A DNA stretch of 64,000 nt from Nakamurella deserti (GTDB lineage: Bacteria; Actinomycetota; Actinomycetes; Mycobacteriales; Nakamurellaceae), in NCBI RefSeq assembly GCF_003260015.1, contig NZ_QCXS01000003.1, positions 920,315 through 984,314 on the forward strand, given 5' to 3'. The notes beneath the pieces are model-generated. The model was not told the origin of the DNA. It did not search any database and saw only the letters and a program-made list of their open reading frames with translations. Both the position numbers and the translations under genes were made by a program. Positions 17,755 to 25,252 of the stretch are shown here, one piece after another (within the stretch, counting starts at the first letter, position 1; every line of letters begins with the position of its first letter).

Positions 17755-18010
17755 CGACGTGCGTGCGGTGAGCGGGGTCCACGGGCCCCGGACGGCGCAC
17801 CGGCGACGTGCGTGCGGTCAGCAGGGTGCACAGGCCCGGGACGGCGCAAGGGCCGGCGACGTGCGTGCGGTCAGCAGGGTGCACAGGCCCTGGACGGCGC
17901 AAGGCCCGACGACGTGCGTGCGGTCAGCAGGGTGCACAAGCCCTGGACGGCGCGCGGCGGCGACGTGCGTGCGGTCAGCAGGGTGCACAGGCCGTGAACG
18001 CTGCGCGGGC
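17755..18010. repeat. five tandem copies of a 49-53 bp GC-rich unit
   Basis: Units start at 17755, 17804, 17857, 17910 and 17961 (periods 49, 53, 53, 51). The most conserved part reads GACGTGCGTGCGGTCAGCAG followed by GGTGCACAGGCC and TGGACGGCGC. Copy 1 is the most diverged. The array fills the space between the Lys-rich gene (stop 18064) and the msrA start (17710), both on the reverse strand, so it would lie in the msrA leader or promoter region. All reading frames across it are repetitive and none has a credible start site. Confidence 0.9.
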
Positions 18011-18063
18011 GGGCGTCGCGGTTGCCCCGGGGACGACGCGGCGGGCACGTCGTCGTGCCCGGG

Positions 18064-18480
18064 TCAGGTCCGTTTCGTGCCGCGGTTCTTCGCGTTCCCG
18101 CTCCTGCGGCCCTCGTCCTCGCTCCTGCCCTTGCCCTTGCCCTTCGCGCTTTTGCCCTTGCCCTTCGCGCCCTCGCCCTCGCCCTCGCCCTTGCCCTTCG
18201 GGCCCTCGCCCTTGCCCCTGCCCTTGCCCTTGCCCTTCGGACTCGTTCTCCTGCTCTTGCTCTTCGGGCTCTTGCCCGTGCCCGGAGTCCCGGTCTCGCT
18301 CCTGCCGTGGGTGGTGCCGGCGACGACGCCCTCGCGGGAGTGGTCCTTGGCGACCTTCACCAGCCGCAGGTGCTTGACGGTGTAGCCGTCGGGAAGGGTG
18401 CCGTCGGCGAGCATCCGCAGCGGACAACGGGTGCACCGCGGCTTGCTCAGACAGCACTTCTTCTTCGGCTTCACGGACAC
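18064..18480 (-). CDS. small Cys-rich protein with Lys/Gly/Glu-rich low-complexity tail
   Basis: 138 residues from GTG 18480 (GTG 18474 also possible). The N-terminal 45 residues KKKCCLSKPRCTRCPLRML with PDGYTVKHLRLVK resemble a short Cys-rich protein seen in many actinobacteria; its four to five Cys could bind metal. From about residue 70 the protein is almost entirely K, G, E, R, S (KGKGKGRGKGEG-type), encoded by near-perfect CCCTTG/CCTTGC hexamer repeats on the forward strand. Such basic tails resemble those of histone-like or RNA-binding proteins. An upstream ATG at 18540 would overlap the divergent reductase gene and is not used. Function unknown. Confidence 0.68.
   Translation of the reverse strand: MSVKPKKKCCLSKPRCTRCPLRMLADGTLPDGYTVKHLRLVKVAKDHSREGVVAGTTHGRSETGTPGTGKSPKSKSRRTSPKGKGKGRGKGEGPKGKGEGEGEGAKGKGKSAKGKGKGRSEDEGRRSGNAKNRGTKRT
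18115..18270. repeat. degenerate hexamer repeat inside the Lys-rich gene
   Basis: On the forward strand the sequence is a run of CCCTTGCCCTTG-type hexamers with occasional CTCGCCCT variants. It encodes the alternating Lys-Gly and Glu-Gly tail of the reverse-strand protein. Hexamer repeats keep the frame when copy number changes, so tail length could vary between strains. Confidence 0.75.
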
Positions 18481-18532
18481 GCAGGCCACCGTACGTGTCG
18501 GCGTCCGCGGCGTGGTCGCTACCGTCGCAGGC

Positions 18533-19507
18533 ATGAGCACACCGTCATCGCGTCATCTCGGCTCCTCCGGTCTCGTCGTCTCCGCCACCGGGCTGGGCTG
18601 CAACAACCTGGGCCGCGCCGGCACCTACACCGAGACCCCCGAAGGTTCGGCGGAGGTGGTGGCCGCGGCCCTGGACGCCGGCATCACCTTCTTCGACGTC
18701 GCCGACATCTACGGCGCCACCAAGGGCCGCAGCGAGGAGCTGCTCGGCGCCGCCCTCGGATCGCGCCGGGACGAGGTCGTCCTCGCCACCAAGTTCGGCA
18801 TGGACATGCAGGGCGCCAACGGCCCGGACTTCGGCGCCCGCGGCTCCCGCCGCTACATCCGCACCGCGGTCGAGTCGTCGTTGCGCCGGCTGGACACCGA
18901 CTGGATCGACCTCTACCAGCTGCACCAGCCCGACCCCTCCACGCCCATCGAGGAGACGTTGTCCGCGCTCGACGACCTCGTGCGGGAGGGCAAGGTCCGC
19001 TACCTCGGGCACTCCAACTTCGCCGGCTGGCAGCTCGCCGACGCCGCGTGGACCGCCTCCAGCGGCGGCTACACCCCGTTCGTCTCGGCGCAGAACGAGT
19101 ACTCGCTGCTGGAGCGGGGCGTCGAGCAGGAGCTGCTGCCGGCCGCGGTCGCACACGGCGTCGGCGTGCTGCCGTACTTCCCGCTGTACAACGGGCTGCT
19201 GACCGGCAAGTACACCCGCGACCACGCCCCCGAAGGGGCCCGGTTGACGGCCGCCAAGCCGCACATCCTGGCGTCGGCCCCGTGGGACACCGTCGAAGGG
19301 CTGCAGGCGCTGGCCGACGAGCGGGGCATCACGCTGCTGCAGCTGGCGTTCGGCTGGCTGCTCGCCCAGCCACAGGTGTCGTCGGTGATCGCCGGGGCGA
19401 CCAGCGTCGCCCAGGTCCAGGCCAACGCGGCCGCCGCCGATGCGTGGACGCCGACCGGGGACGACCTGGCCGCCGTCGACACGGTGCTGTCGGGGGACGC
19501 CGCCTAG
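18533..19507 (+). CDS. aldo/keto reductase (YajO/Tas-like)
   Basis: 324 residues from ATG 18533. AKR fold with FFDVADIYG (Asp, Tyr of the tetrad, about 53-61), LATKFGM (Lys) and YQLHQPD (His), and C-terminal cofactor-binding SVIAGATSVAQVQAN. The GHSNFAGWQL and QNEYSLLERG segments are typical of the AKR11/12 type found in actinobacteria. The substrate is unknown. It diverges from the Cys-rich/Lys-tailed gene with about 52 bases between starts, so their promoters overlap. Only distantly related to the reductase at 10593-11531. Confidence 0.92.
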   Translation: MSTPSSRHLGSSGLVVSATGLGCNNLGRAGTYTETPEGSAEVVAAALDAGITFFDVADIYGATKGRSEELLGAALGSRRDEVVLATKFGMDMQGANGPDFGARGSRRYIRTAVESSLRRLDTDWIDLYQLHQPDPSTPIEETLSALDDLVREGKVRYLGHSNFAGWQLADAAWTASSGGYTPFVSAQNEYSLLERGVEQELLPAAVAHGVGVLPYFPLYNGLLTGKYTRDHAPEGARLTAAKPHILASAPWDTVEGLQALADERGITLLQLAFGWLLAQPQVSSVIAGATSVAQVQANAAAADAWTPTGDDLAAVDTVLSGDAA

Positions 19508-19593
19508 ACCGGGACCGGGGCGCGCACCGTGCCGGCGGTGGGCGCCCCGTGGCCCCGCGCCGCCCGTCGGCGGGGCGTCGTTAGGGTGTCCGG

Positions 19594-20373
19594 GTGTCCA
19601 CCGCGAACCCGTCCCCCGCCCTGCAGGCCGATCTCGACCTGGCGGCTCAGCTCGTCACCGAGGCCGGGAAGCTCGCCCTGACCATGCGGCAGGGCGTCCT
19701 CGTCGTCGACCAGAAGACCTCCATCAGCGACGTCGTGTCCGACGCCGACAAGGCCGCCGAGGCGATGATCGTCGACCGGCTCGCCGAACTCCGACCCGAC
19801 GACGGACTCATCGGCGAGGAGGGCGCGGCCCGCGAGGGCCGGCGGAAGTGGATCATCGACCCCGTCGACGGGACGTACAACTTCGTCTCCGGACTGCCCG
19901 AGTGGTGCTCCGCGCTGGCGCTGGTCGACGGTGACGAGCTGCTGCTCGGCGCGGTCTACCAGGCCACCACCGACGAGCTCTGGCTGGGCGGACCCGGGAT
20001 TCCGACGACCCTCAACGGTGCACCGGTGGCGCCGCTGGTCGATGCGTCGCTCCACGAGATCTCGATCTCGACCTACCTGCATCCCGCACGGTTGTCCCGG
20101 CCCGAGCTGATCGGGCCGCTGCTGCGCAGCATCGCCGGGTCGGCGTCGCTGCGGATGCTCGGGTCGGGCTCGGTCGAGCTCGCCGCGATCGCCGGCAGCC
20201 GGCTCGGCGTCTGGGTGCACGCCGACACGCTCTCGTGGGACTGGTTCCCCGGGGCGGCGCTGGTGCAGGGCGCGGGCGGCGTGACGGACGTGTTCGAGGC
20301 GCAGGGCGTCCGCTGGCATCTGGCCGGACCGGCCACGGCGGTCGGCGAGGTGAAGGGCCTGTTGCTCGCCTAG
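19594..20373 (+). CDS. inositol monophosphatase family protein
   Basis: 259 residues from GTG 19594. Metal-binding motifs of the IMPase/FBPase superfamily: IGEEG (about 71-75), DPVDGTYNFVSG (about 89-100) and SWDWFPGAAL (about 213-222). Members dephosphorylate inositol-1-phosphate, histidinol phosphate or similar compounds; in mycothiol-making bacteria inositol phosphate is a likely substrate. The last 11 codons and stop form the first unit of a four-copy 46-bp repeat that runs on downstream, an unusual relation between gene and repeat. Confidence 0.92.
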   Translation: MSTANPSPALQADLDLAAQLVTEAGKLALTMRQGVLVVDQKTSISDVVSDADKAAEAMIVDRLAELRPDDGLIGEEGAAREGRRKWIIDPVDGTYNFVSGLPEWCSALALVDGDELLLGAVYQATTDELWLGGPGIPTTLNGAPVAPLVDASLHEISISTYLHPARLSRPELIGPLLRSIAGSASLRMLGSGSVELAAIAGSRLGVWVHADTLSWDWFPGAALVQGAGGVTDVFEAQGVRWHLAGPATAVGEVKGLLLA

Positions 20374-20523
20374 CTGTCTGGTGCCGTCCGGCGAGGTGGT
20401 TTGTCTGTTACTCGCGTCGGTGTGCGGCGTCGTCCGGCGAGGTGAAGGGTCTGTTGCTCGCCCAGCTGTCTGGTGCCGTCCGGCGAAGTGGTTTGTCTGT
20501 TGCTCGCCTGGCTGTGTCGTGCC
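20341..20523. repeat. four 45-46 bp tandem units starting inside the phosphatase gene
   Basis: Units at 20341-20385, 20386-20431, 20432-20477 and 20478-20523. Unit 1 is the end of the phosphatase coding sequence plus 12 bases after the stop. Units 1 and 3 share GAGGTGAAGGG and CTAGCTGTCTGG-type sequence, units 2 and 4 share AGGTGGTTTGTCTGTT, so the array is ABAB, a 92-bp duplication of an older 46-bp duplication. It lies between convergent genes (phosphatase and pruA). Confidence 0.9.
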
Positions 20524-20786
20524 GTCGGGGTGCGCGGTCGGGCCGTCGCCTGGGTTGGTCCGGCGGACACAGTCGAAGTACGCGGCGCCGTCCGAGACCT
20601 GACGCCTCGTCCGTCCACGCTCACCGAGTCAGGATCGGCGCACACCTCGGCGTCCGTCCCCCGGTCGGCGTCCGCCGACCTCGTCGAACAAGCCGCATCG
20701 CCGGCGTGCCCACCGCACACCACCAGTACCGCCCTCGTCCCGCCGGCGGGGACGGAGCGGCCCGCGCGCAGCGGGCCCGCGACGAC

Positions 20787-20822
20787 GACGTCCGCTGCGA
20801 GCCGGGGCGCGCAGCGGACGTC
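20787..20822. terminator. perfect 13-bp-stem hairpin downstream of pruA
   Basis: Arms GACGTCCGCTGCG and CGCAGCGGACGTC pair perfectly around a 10-base loop, 19 bases after the pruA stop. A second smaller hairpin, GGCCCGC/GCGGGCC, lies at 20759-20777. Together they would end the proline operon and may also stop forward transcripts from the phosphatase side. The rest of 20524-20786 shows no gene. Confidence 0.7.
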
Positions 20823-20840
20823 GGGGGAGGTGCAGCCGGA

Positions 20841-22475
20841 TCAGCCCTGGTGGGGGTAGCCGACCGAGGTGGGTGCGGCGAAGGTCTCCTTGATGGAGCG
20901 CGGCGAGGTCCAGCGCAGCAGATTCAGCGCCGACCCGGCCTTGTCGTTGGTGCCCGACGCCCGGCCGCCGCCGAACGGCTGCTGGCCGACGACCGCGCCG
21001 GTCGGCTTGTCGTTGACGTAGAAGTTCCCCGCCGAGAACCGCAGCGCCTGGGTCGCCGCCGCCGCCGCCTGCCGGTCGGCGGCGATGATCGAGCCGGTCA
21101 GCGCGTACCTGGAGCCCTTGTCGACCATGTCGACCACGGAAGCGAACGCCGAACTGTCGGAGTCGTCGTACACGAACGCCGACACGATCGGCCCGAAGTA
21201 CTCGGTGGAGAAGATCTCGTCAGTCGGGTCCTCGCCCACCAGCACCGTCGGCCGCACGAAGTAGCCGTGGCTCTTGTCGTACGTCCCGCCGGCCAGCACC
21301 TCGATGCCGGACGTCTTGTGCGCCCGGTCGACGGCCGCGGCGTGCTTGTCGAAGGCCCGCTCGTCGATGACGGCGCTGGTGAAGTTGCGGAAGTCCTCGA
21401 CGTCACCGATCGACAGCGCCTCGGTCTCGGCAGCCAGGTCGTCGCGGAGCTTCCCCCAGAGCGACCGCGGGACGAAGACCCGCGACGACGCGGAGCACTT
21501 CTGCCCGGAGTACTCGAACGAGCCGCGGACGATCGCCGTCCGGAGGATGTCCAGGTCGGCCGACGGGTGGGCCAGGATGAAGTCCTTGCCGCCGGTCTCG
21601 CCGACCAGCCGCGGGTAGCTGTCGTACCGGGCGATGTTGGTGCCGACCTCGGCCCACAGGTGCTGGAACGTCTTCGTCGAGCCGGTGAAGTGGATGCCGG
21701 CCAAACGTGGGTCGGCCAGCGCGACCTCGGAGACGGCCAGGCCGTCGCCGGGCAGCAGGTTGATCACGCCGTCCGGCAGCCCGGCCGCGCGCAGCAGGTC
21801 CATCGTCACCGACGCGGCGAGCTGCTGGGTCATCGACGGCTTCCACAGCACGACGTTGCCCATCAGCGCGGGTGCGGTCGGCAGGTTGCCGGCGATCGCG
21901 GTGAAGTTGAACGGGGTGATGGCGTAGACGAAGCCCTCGAGAGGGCGGTGGTCGCTGCGGTTCCAGATGCCGGGGGCGTTGGCGATCGGCTGCTCGGCGA
22001 TGATCTGCCGCGCGAAGTGCACGTTGAACCGCCAGAAGTCGGCCAGCTCGCAGGCCGCGTCGATCTCGGCCTGGTAGGCGGTCTTGGCCTGGCCGAGCAT
22101 GGTGGCGGCGTTCATCCGGGCGCGCCACGGGCCGGTCAGCAGGTCGGCGGCCTTGAGGATGACCGCGGCGCGGTCGTCGAAGGACAGCTCCCGCCAGGCG
22201 GGTGCGGCGGCCATCGCGGCGTCGATCGCGGCGGTGGTGTCGGCGGCGGTGGCGTGCGCCGAGGTGCCGAGCACCCGGGCGTGGTCGTGCGGGGCGGTGA
22301 CGTCGAAACGGGCGCCACCGCCGAGGGCGACGCGACCGCCGATGACGGCCGGCAGCTCACGCGCGTCGGCGAAGGTCGCCAGCGCCGCGGTGAGGTCGTC
22401 GCGCTCCGGGCTGCCCGGGGCGTAGTTGCGGACCGGGTCGTTGACCGGTGCGGGCGGGGTGGTGATGGCGTCCAC
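20841..22475 (-). CDS. pruA: L-glutamate gamma-semialdehyde (1-pyrroline-5-carboxylate) dehydrogenase
   Basis: 544 residues from GTG 22475 with CTAGGAG upstream. Aldehyde dehydrogenase fold with TPFNFTAIAGN, FTGSTKTFQH (NAD loop), LVGETGGKDF with the general-base Glu, and SGQKCSASSR with the catalytic Cys. The length and the FSTEYFGPIVSAFVYDD and FGGGRASGTNDKAGS segments fit the monofunctional P5CDH type. It oxidises glutamate semialdehyde to glutamate with NAD. Lies 47 bases downstream of the proline dehydrogenase gene and forms one operon with it. Confidence 0.97.
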   Translation of the reverse strand: MDAITTPPAPVNDPVRNYAPGSPERDDLTAALATFADARELPAVIGGRVALGGGARFDVTAPHDHARVLGTSAHATAADTTAAIDAAMAAAPAWRELSFDDRAAVILKAADLLTGPWRARMNAATMLGQAKTAYQAEIDAACELADFWRFNVHFARQIIAEQPIANAPGIWNRSDHRPLEGFVYAITPFNFTAIAGNLPTAPALMGNVVLWKPSMTQQLAASVTMDLLRAAGLPDGVINLLPGDGLAVSEVALADPRLAGIHFTGSTKTFQHLWAEVGTNIARYDSYPRLVGETGGKDFILAHPSADLDILRTAIVRGSFEYSGQKCSASSRVFVPRSLWGKLRDDLAAETEALSIGDVEDFRNFTSAVIDERAFDKHAAAVDRAHKTSGIEVLAGGTYDKSHGYFVRPTVLVGEDPTDEIFSTEYFGPIVSAFVYDDSDSSAFASVVDMVDKGSRYALTGSIIAADRQAAAAATQALRFSAGNFYVNDKPTGAVVGQQPFGGGRASGTNDKAGSALNLLRWTSPRSIKETFAAPTSVGYPHQG

Positions 22476-22522
22476 GGGGGCTCCTAGCGAAGGTCGGTGC
22501 AGGTCAAGAGGATGTGAGGTGC

Positions 22523-23455
22523 TCAGCTGCGGCTGGCGAGCGAGCGCAGGAAGAACAGCAGGTTGGCCGGACGCTCGGCGAGCCGGCGGGTGAAGTAGCC
22601 GTACCAGTCCTCGCCGTAGGGCACGTAGACGCGGACGGTGTGACCCTCCCGGGCCAGCCGGCGCTGCTCGTCGGGGCGGATCCCGAAGAGCATCTGGAAC
22701 TCGTGGTCACCGGCCTTGCGGCCGTGCTCGGCGGCGAGTTCGCCGGCGATCGCCACCAGCCGCGGGTCGTGGCTGCCGATCATCGGGTAGCCCTCGCCGG
22801 CCATCAGCTGGCGCATCGCGCGGACGTAGGCCAGGTCGACCTCGGCCGGGTCCTGGTGCGCGACGGACGCGGGCTCGTTGTACGCGCCCTTCACCAGTCG
22901 GACCCGCGAGCCGGGACCGACGAGCGACTCGAGGTCGTGCGGCGTGCGGTGCAGCATCGCCTGGATCGCCACACCGACGTCGGGCTGCTCCTCGCGCAGG
23001 GTGTGCAGCACCCGCAACGTGGAGTCGATGGTCGGGTGGTCCTCCATGTCGAGGGTCACGCGGGCGCCGGCGGCGTAGGCGGCGCGCACGATGGTGCGGG
23101 CGTTGGCCAGCGCGATCGCCTCCCCGTCGGGCAGCGCCTGGCCGACGGCGGACAGCTTGACCGACACCTCGGCGCCTTCGACGACGTCCGCGGCGGTGAG
23201 CGCCTGCAGCAGCTCGAGGTAGGCGGCGACGGTGGCTTCCGCTCCGACCGTGTCGGTGACGCCCTCCCCCAGGTAGTCGAGGGTGACCTGCAGGCCGGCT
23301 CCGCGCAGCGTCCGGACCGACTCGACGGCAGCGGCGACGGTGGCGCCGGGGATGAAGCGGTCGACCACGGCGCGGGTGACGGGCGCCCGGGTGATGACGT
23401 CGCGGACCTTGTCCGAAGCGGATAGGGCCAGGATCGGCTTGCGGAGCAGGTACAC
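22523..23455 (-). CDS. monofunctional proline dehydrogenase
   Basis: 310 residues from GTG 23455 with GAGGGG seven bases upstream. FAD-dependent TIM-barrel PRODH: TLDYLGEG, VSVKLSAVG, VTLDMEDH, RLVKGAYNEP, GSHDPRL and VYVPYGEDWYGYFTRRL near the C-terminus, where the two Arg bind the proline carboxylate. It oxidises proline to 1-pyrroline-5-carboxylate, passing electrons to the quinone pool at the membrane. First gene of the proline catabolic operon, divergent from a TetR regulator. Confidence 0.96.
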   Translation of the reverse strand: MYLLRKPILALSASDKVRDVITRAPVTRAVVDRFIPGATVAAAVESVRTLRGAGLQVTLDYLGEGVTDTVGAEATVAAYLELLQALTAADVVEGAEVSVKLSAVGQALPDGEAIALANARTIVRAAYAAGARVTLDMEDHPTIDSTLRVLHTLREEQPDVGVAIQAMLHRTPHDLESLVGPGSRVRLVKGAYNEPASVAHQDPAEVDLAYVRAMRQLMAGEGYPMIGSHDPRLVAIAGELAAEHGRKAGDHEFQMLFGIRPDEQRRLAREGHTVRVYVPYGEDWYGYFTRRLAERPANLLFFLRSLASRS

Positions 23456-23508
23456 CGGGTTTCCCCTCGTCAGAGCAGGTGGCTGGAGTGTCGAGCGGCC
23501 TTGCGGAG

Positions 23509-23532
23509 CTAATCGTTCGATCGTACGATTAG
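23509..23532. promoter_or_regulatory. 24-bp palindromic operator candidate for the proline operon
   Basis: The sequence CTAATCGT-T-CGATCG-T-ACGATTAG is an inverted repeat over 24 bases with only one non-pairing position pair. It lies midway between the divergent proline dehydrogenase start (23455) and the TetR start (23576), in one of the few AT-richer patches. Size and symmetry suit a TetR dimer or pair of dimers, and the position would allow control of both directions. That the adjacent TetR protein binds here is inference. Confidence 0.75.
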
Positions 23533-23575
23533 CAGACTAGCGCAGGCCCGCCGCCAACGGAAGAGCCCCCGGATC

Positions 23576-24184
23576 GTGACCCAGCAGACAGCACCGTCCG
23601 AGCCCCGACGTCGCCGCCCACCGGAGGTCCGCCGCCGGATGATCATCGAATCGGCGCGGACCCTGATCGCCGATCAGGGGCTGTCGGCGACGACGATGCG
23701 GGACGTCGCCCGGGCCGGTGACGTGGCCCTCGGCACCGTCACCTACCACTTCGCCGGCATCGACGAGGTGCTGGCCGGGGTGCTCGCGGAGGAGATGGTG
23801 GCGTTCTCGGCGCCCGTCACCTCCGCGGCCGCGGACGCGGCGACCGGGGCGGCCGGCCTGGACCTGCTCATCGACGGGCTCGTCGGATCGGACGACCGGG
23901 CGCGGGAGCACTGGCATCTGTGGCTGGACTTCTGGGCACTGGCTTCGCACGTGCCGCGGTACGGCGAGTGGCAGTCGGAGATCTACCGCGATCTGCACGA
24001 TCTCGTCGCGCGGCTGCTGGCGCGGGGCGCCGCCGACGGCACGCTGCGGGTCGTCGACCCGGCGCGGCAGGCCATCGAGTTCGTCGCGCTGCTCGACGGG
24101 CTGGTCGTGCAGAGCTACCTGCCCCACCCGCGGCTGCCGGCGGCGCAGGCGCGGGAGATCCTGCGGGCCTACGGGCGGAGCTGA
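23576..24184 (+). CDS. TetR-family regulator of the proline operon
   Basis: 202 residues from GTG 23576. N-terminal helix-turn-helix with ATTMRDVARAGDVALGTVTYHF-type sequence at about 38-60 (split here as ATTMRDVARAG and VALGTVTYHF), and a ligand-binding C-terminal domain of the BetI/TetR_C type. The divergent arrangement with the proline dehydrogenase-pruA operon and the intervening palindrome suggest that it controls proline catabolism and its own gene. The inducer could be proline, P5C or something unrelated. Many actinobacteria place a PruR or helix-turn-helix regulator of another type here. Confidence 0.9.
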   Translation: MTQQTAPSEPRRRRPPEVRRRMIIESARTLIADQGLSATTMRDVARAGDVALGTVTYHFAGIDEVLAGVLAEEMVAFSAPVTSAAADAATGAAGLDLLIDGLVGSDDRAREHWHLWLDFWALASHVPRYGEWQSEIYRDLHDLVARLLARGAADGTLRVVDPARQAIEFVALLDGLVVQSYLPHPRLPAAQAREILRAYGRS

Positions 24185-24444
24185 CTCAGGCCGCGGGCTG
24201 CGCCGGGATCCGGCCTGCCGCGGCTCACCGGGCCGATCTGCCCGATGAACACGGGTCCGCTCTCCCTGCAGGCTGAGCAGACCCCGGTTCGATGGGCGGA
24301 CTCGCGGCACCCCGGATCCGGAACCGCATGCGCCGGCGAACGGGCTGGGACCGGACGCCGGCTGCCCGCGGGCACGCGGCCGCTGCCGGTCCGGGAGGAT
24401 GGGCACCTGAACACCAGAGCCACATCCCAGGAGGAGAACAGCGC

Positions 24445-24756
24445 ATGCGGGTGCCCCCGGAAGTCTTCACCACCGTCGGCCTGATCGGCGGCTTCGCCGT
24501 CGCACGCAAGACCCGCCGGGAGTACGGCGGCGCCGTCCTCGCCGCCGCCGGCACCATGGCGCAGGTGCAGTGGAAGCAGCAGCTGAGCTGGCCGGTCGCG
24601 GCCGGCCTCGGCGCGCTCTACACCGGCGGGTTCGGCGCCAGCCACCCGCTCGCCAAGAAGCTCGGGGCGTGGCCGTCGGTCATCACCGTCGCCGCCGGGG
24701 TCGCCGCCGCGTCGCTGGTCGCCCGCAAGCTCAGCACCGGCACGATCGCCGTCTGA
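24445..24756 (+). CDS. small membrane protein of unknown function
   Basis: 103 residues from ATG 24445, chosen because AGGAGGAGAACAGC precedes it at ideal spacing. Three hydrophobic stretches (about 8-22, 28-62 in part, 75-95) separated by short basic loops (ARKTRREYGG, HPLAKKLG). The pattern of small residues suggests a compact integral membrane protein. I do not recognise the family. The 260 bases between the TetR gene and this one hold no gene. Confidence 0.7.
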   Translation: MRVPPEVFTTVGLIGGFAVARKTRREYGGAVLAAAGTMAQVQWKQQLSWPVAAGLGALYTGGFGASHPLAKKLGAWPSVITVAAGVAAASLVARKLSTGTIAV

Positions 24757-24777
24757 CTTCTGGCCGACGGACGCCTG

Positions 24778-25095
24778 TCACCCCGTTTCCCGGCCCGGCA
24801 GGCGTCCGCCGGCCAGATATGCGGCGTACGCGGCGGCGGCATCCGGGTCGACTGTCGGCCGAGCCGCGCTGTACCGCGCGTCGGTCCGGTCGCGTTTCGG
24901 GCCCGACAGCCAGAATTCCTCCCTGGTGTCCAGGTCGGCGAAGTTGCCTCGGACACCCTGGAACCGGCGCAGCTCACGCCCGTGGAACCGGGCCGTCTTC
25001 CAGGTGCGGTTGAAGTCCACCCAGGTGATCCACGACGGACCCTGATCGGTGTCGTGACCGCTCTTGAGCTGGACGAACATCAACCGACGCGGCAT
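24778..25095 (-). CDS. conserved actinobacterial hypothetical protein (about 105 aa)
   Basis: 105 residues from ATG 25095. Conserved-looking motifs are FVQLKSGHDTDQGPSWITW, KTARFHGRELRR and DEEFWLSGPKRDRTDARY-like FWLSGPKRDRTDARYS. I have seen this small soluble protein type repeatedly in actinobacterial genomes, always without assigned function. No membrane segment or signal. The frame extends upstream to 25281 but that part is not conserved in character. It lies 157 bases downstream of the TM0106 nuclease on the same strand. Confidence 0.8.
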   Translation of the reverse strand: MPRRLMFVQLKSGHDTDQGPSWITWVDFNRTWKTARFHGRELRRFQGVRGNFADLDTREEFWLSGPKRDRTDARYSAARPTVDPDAAAAYAAYLAGGRLPGRETG

Positions 25096-25252
25096 CGACC
25101 GATTGTCATCCAGGTCCGACCCGCCGCGCGGTGTTTTCTTCCGTTCGGCTTCGGGATCCCACCCCGCACGGCCCACCCTGCCGCCCGCCCACTTCGCCGA
25201 CGCGGAACCGGGTGCCGTCCGGCACCTCGCACCGCACGCCCCCGTCCCCGGA

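Noticed and set aside
17755..18010. Possible CRISPR array
   Set aside because: Units have a conserved core of about 30 bases, but the intervening 20 bases are also alike from unit to unit, there are only five copies, and no cas gene is nearby.
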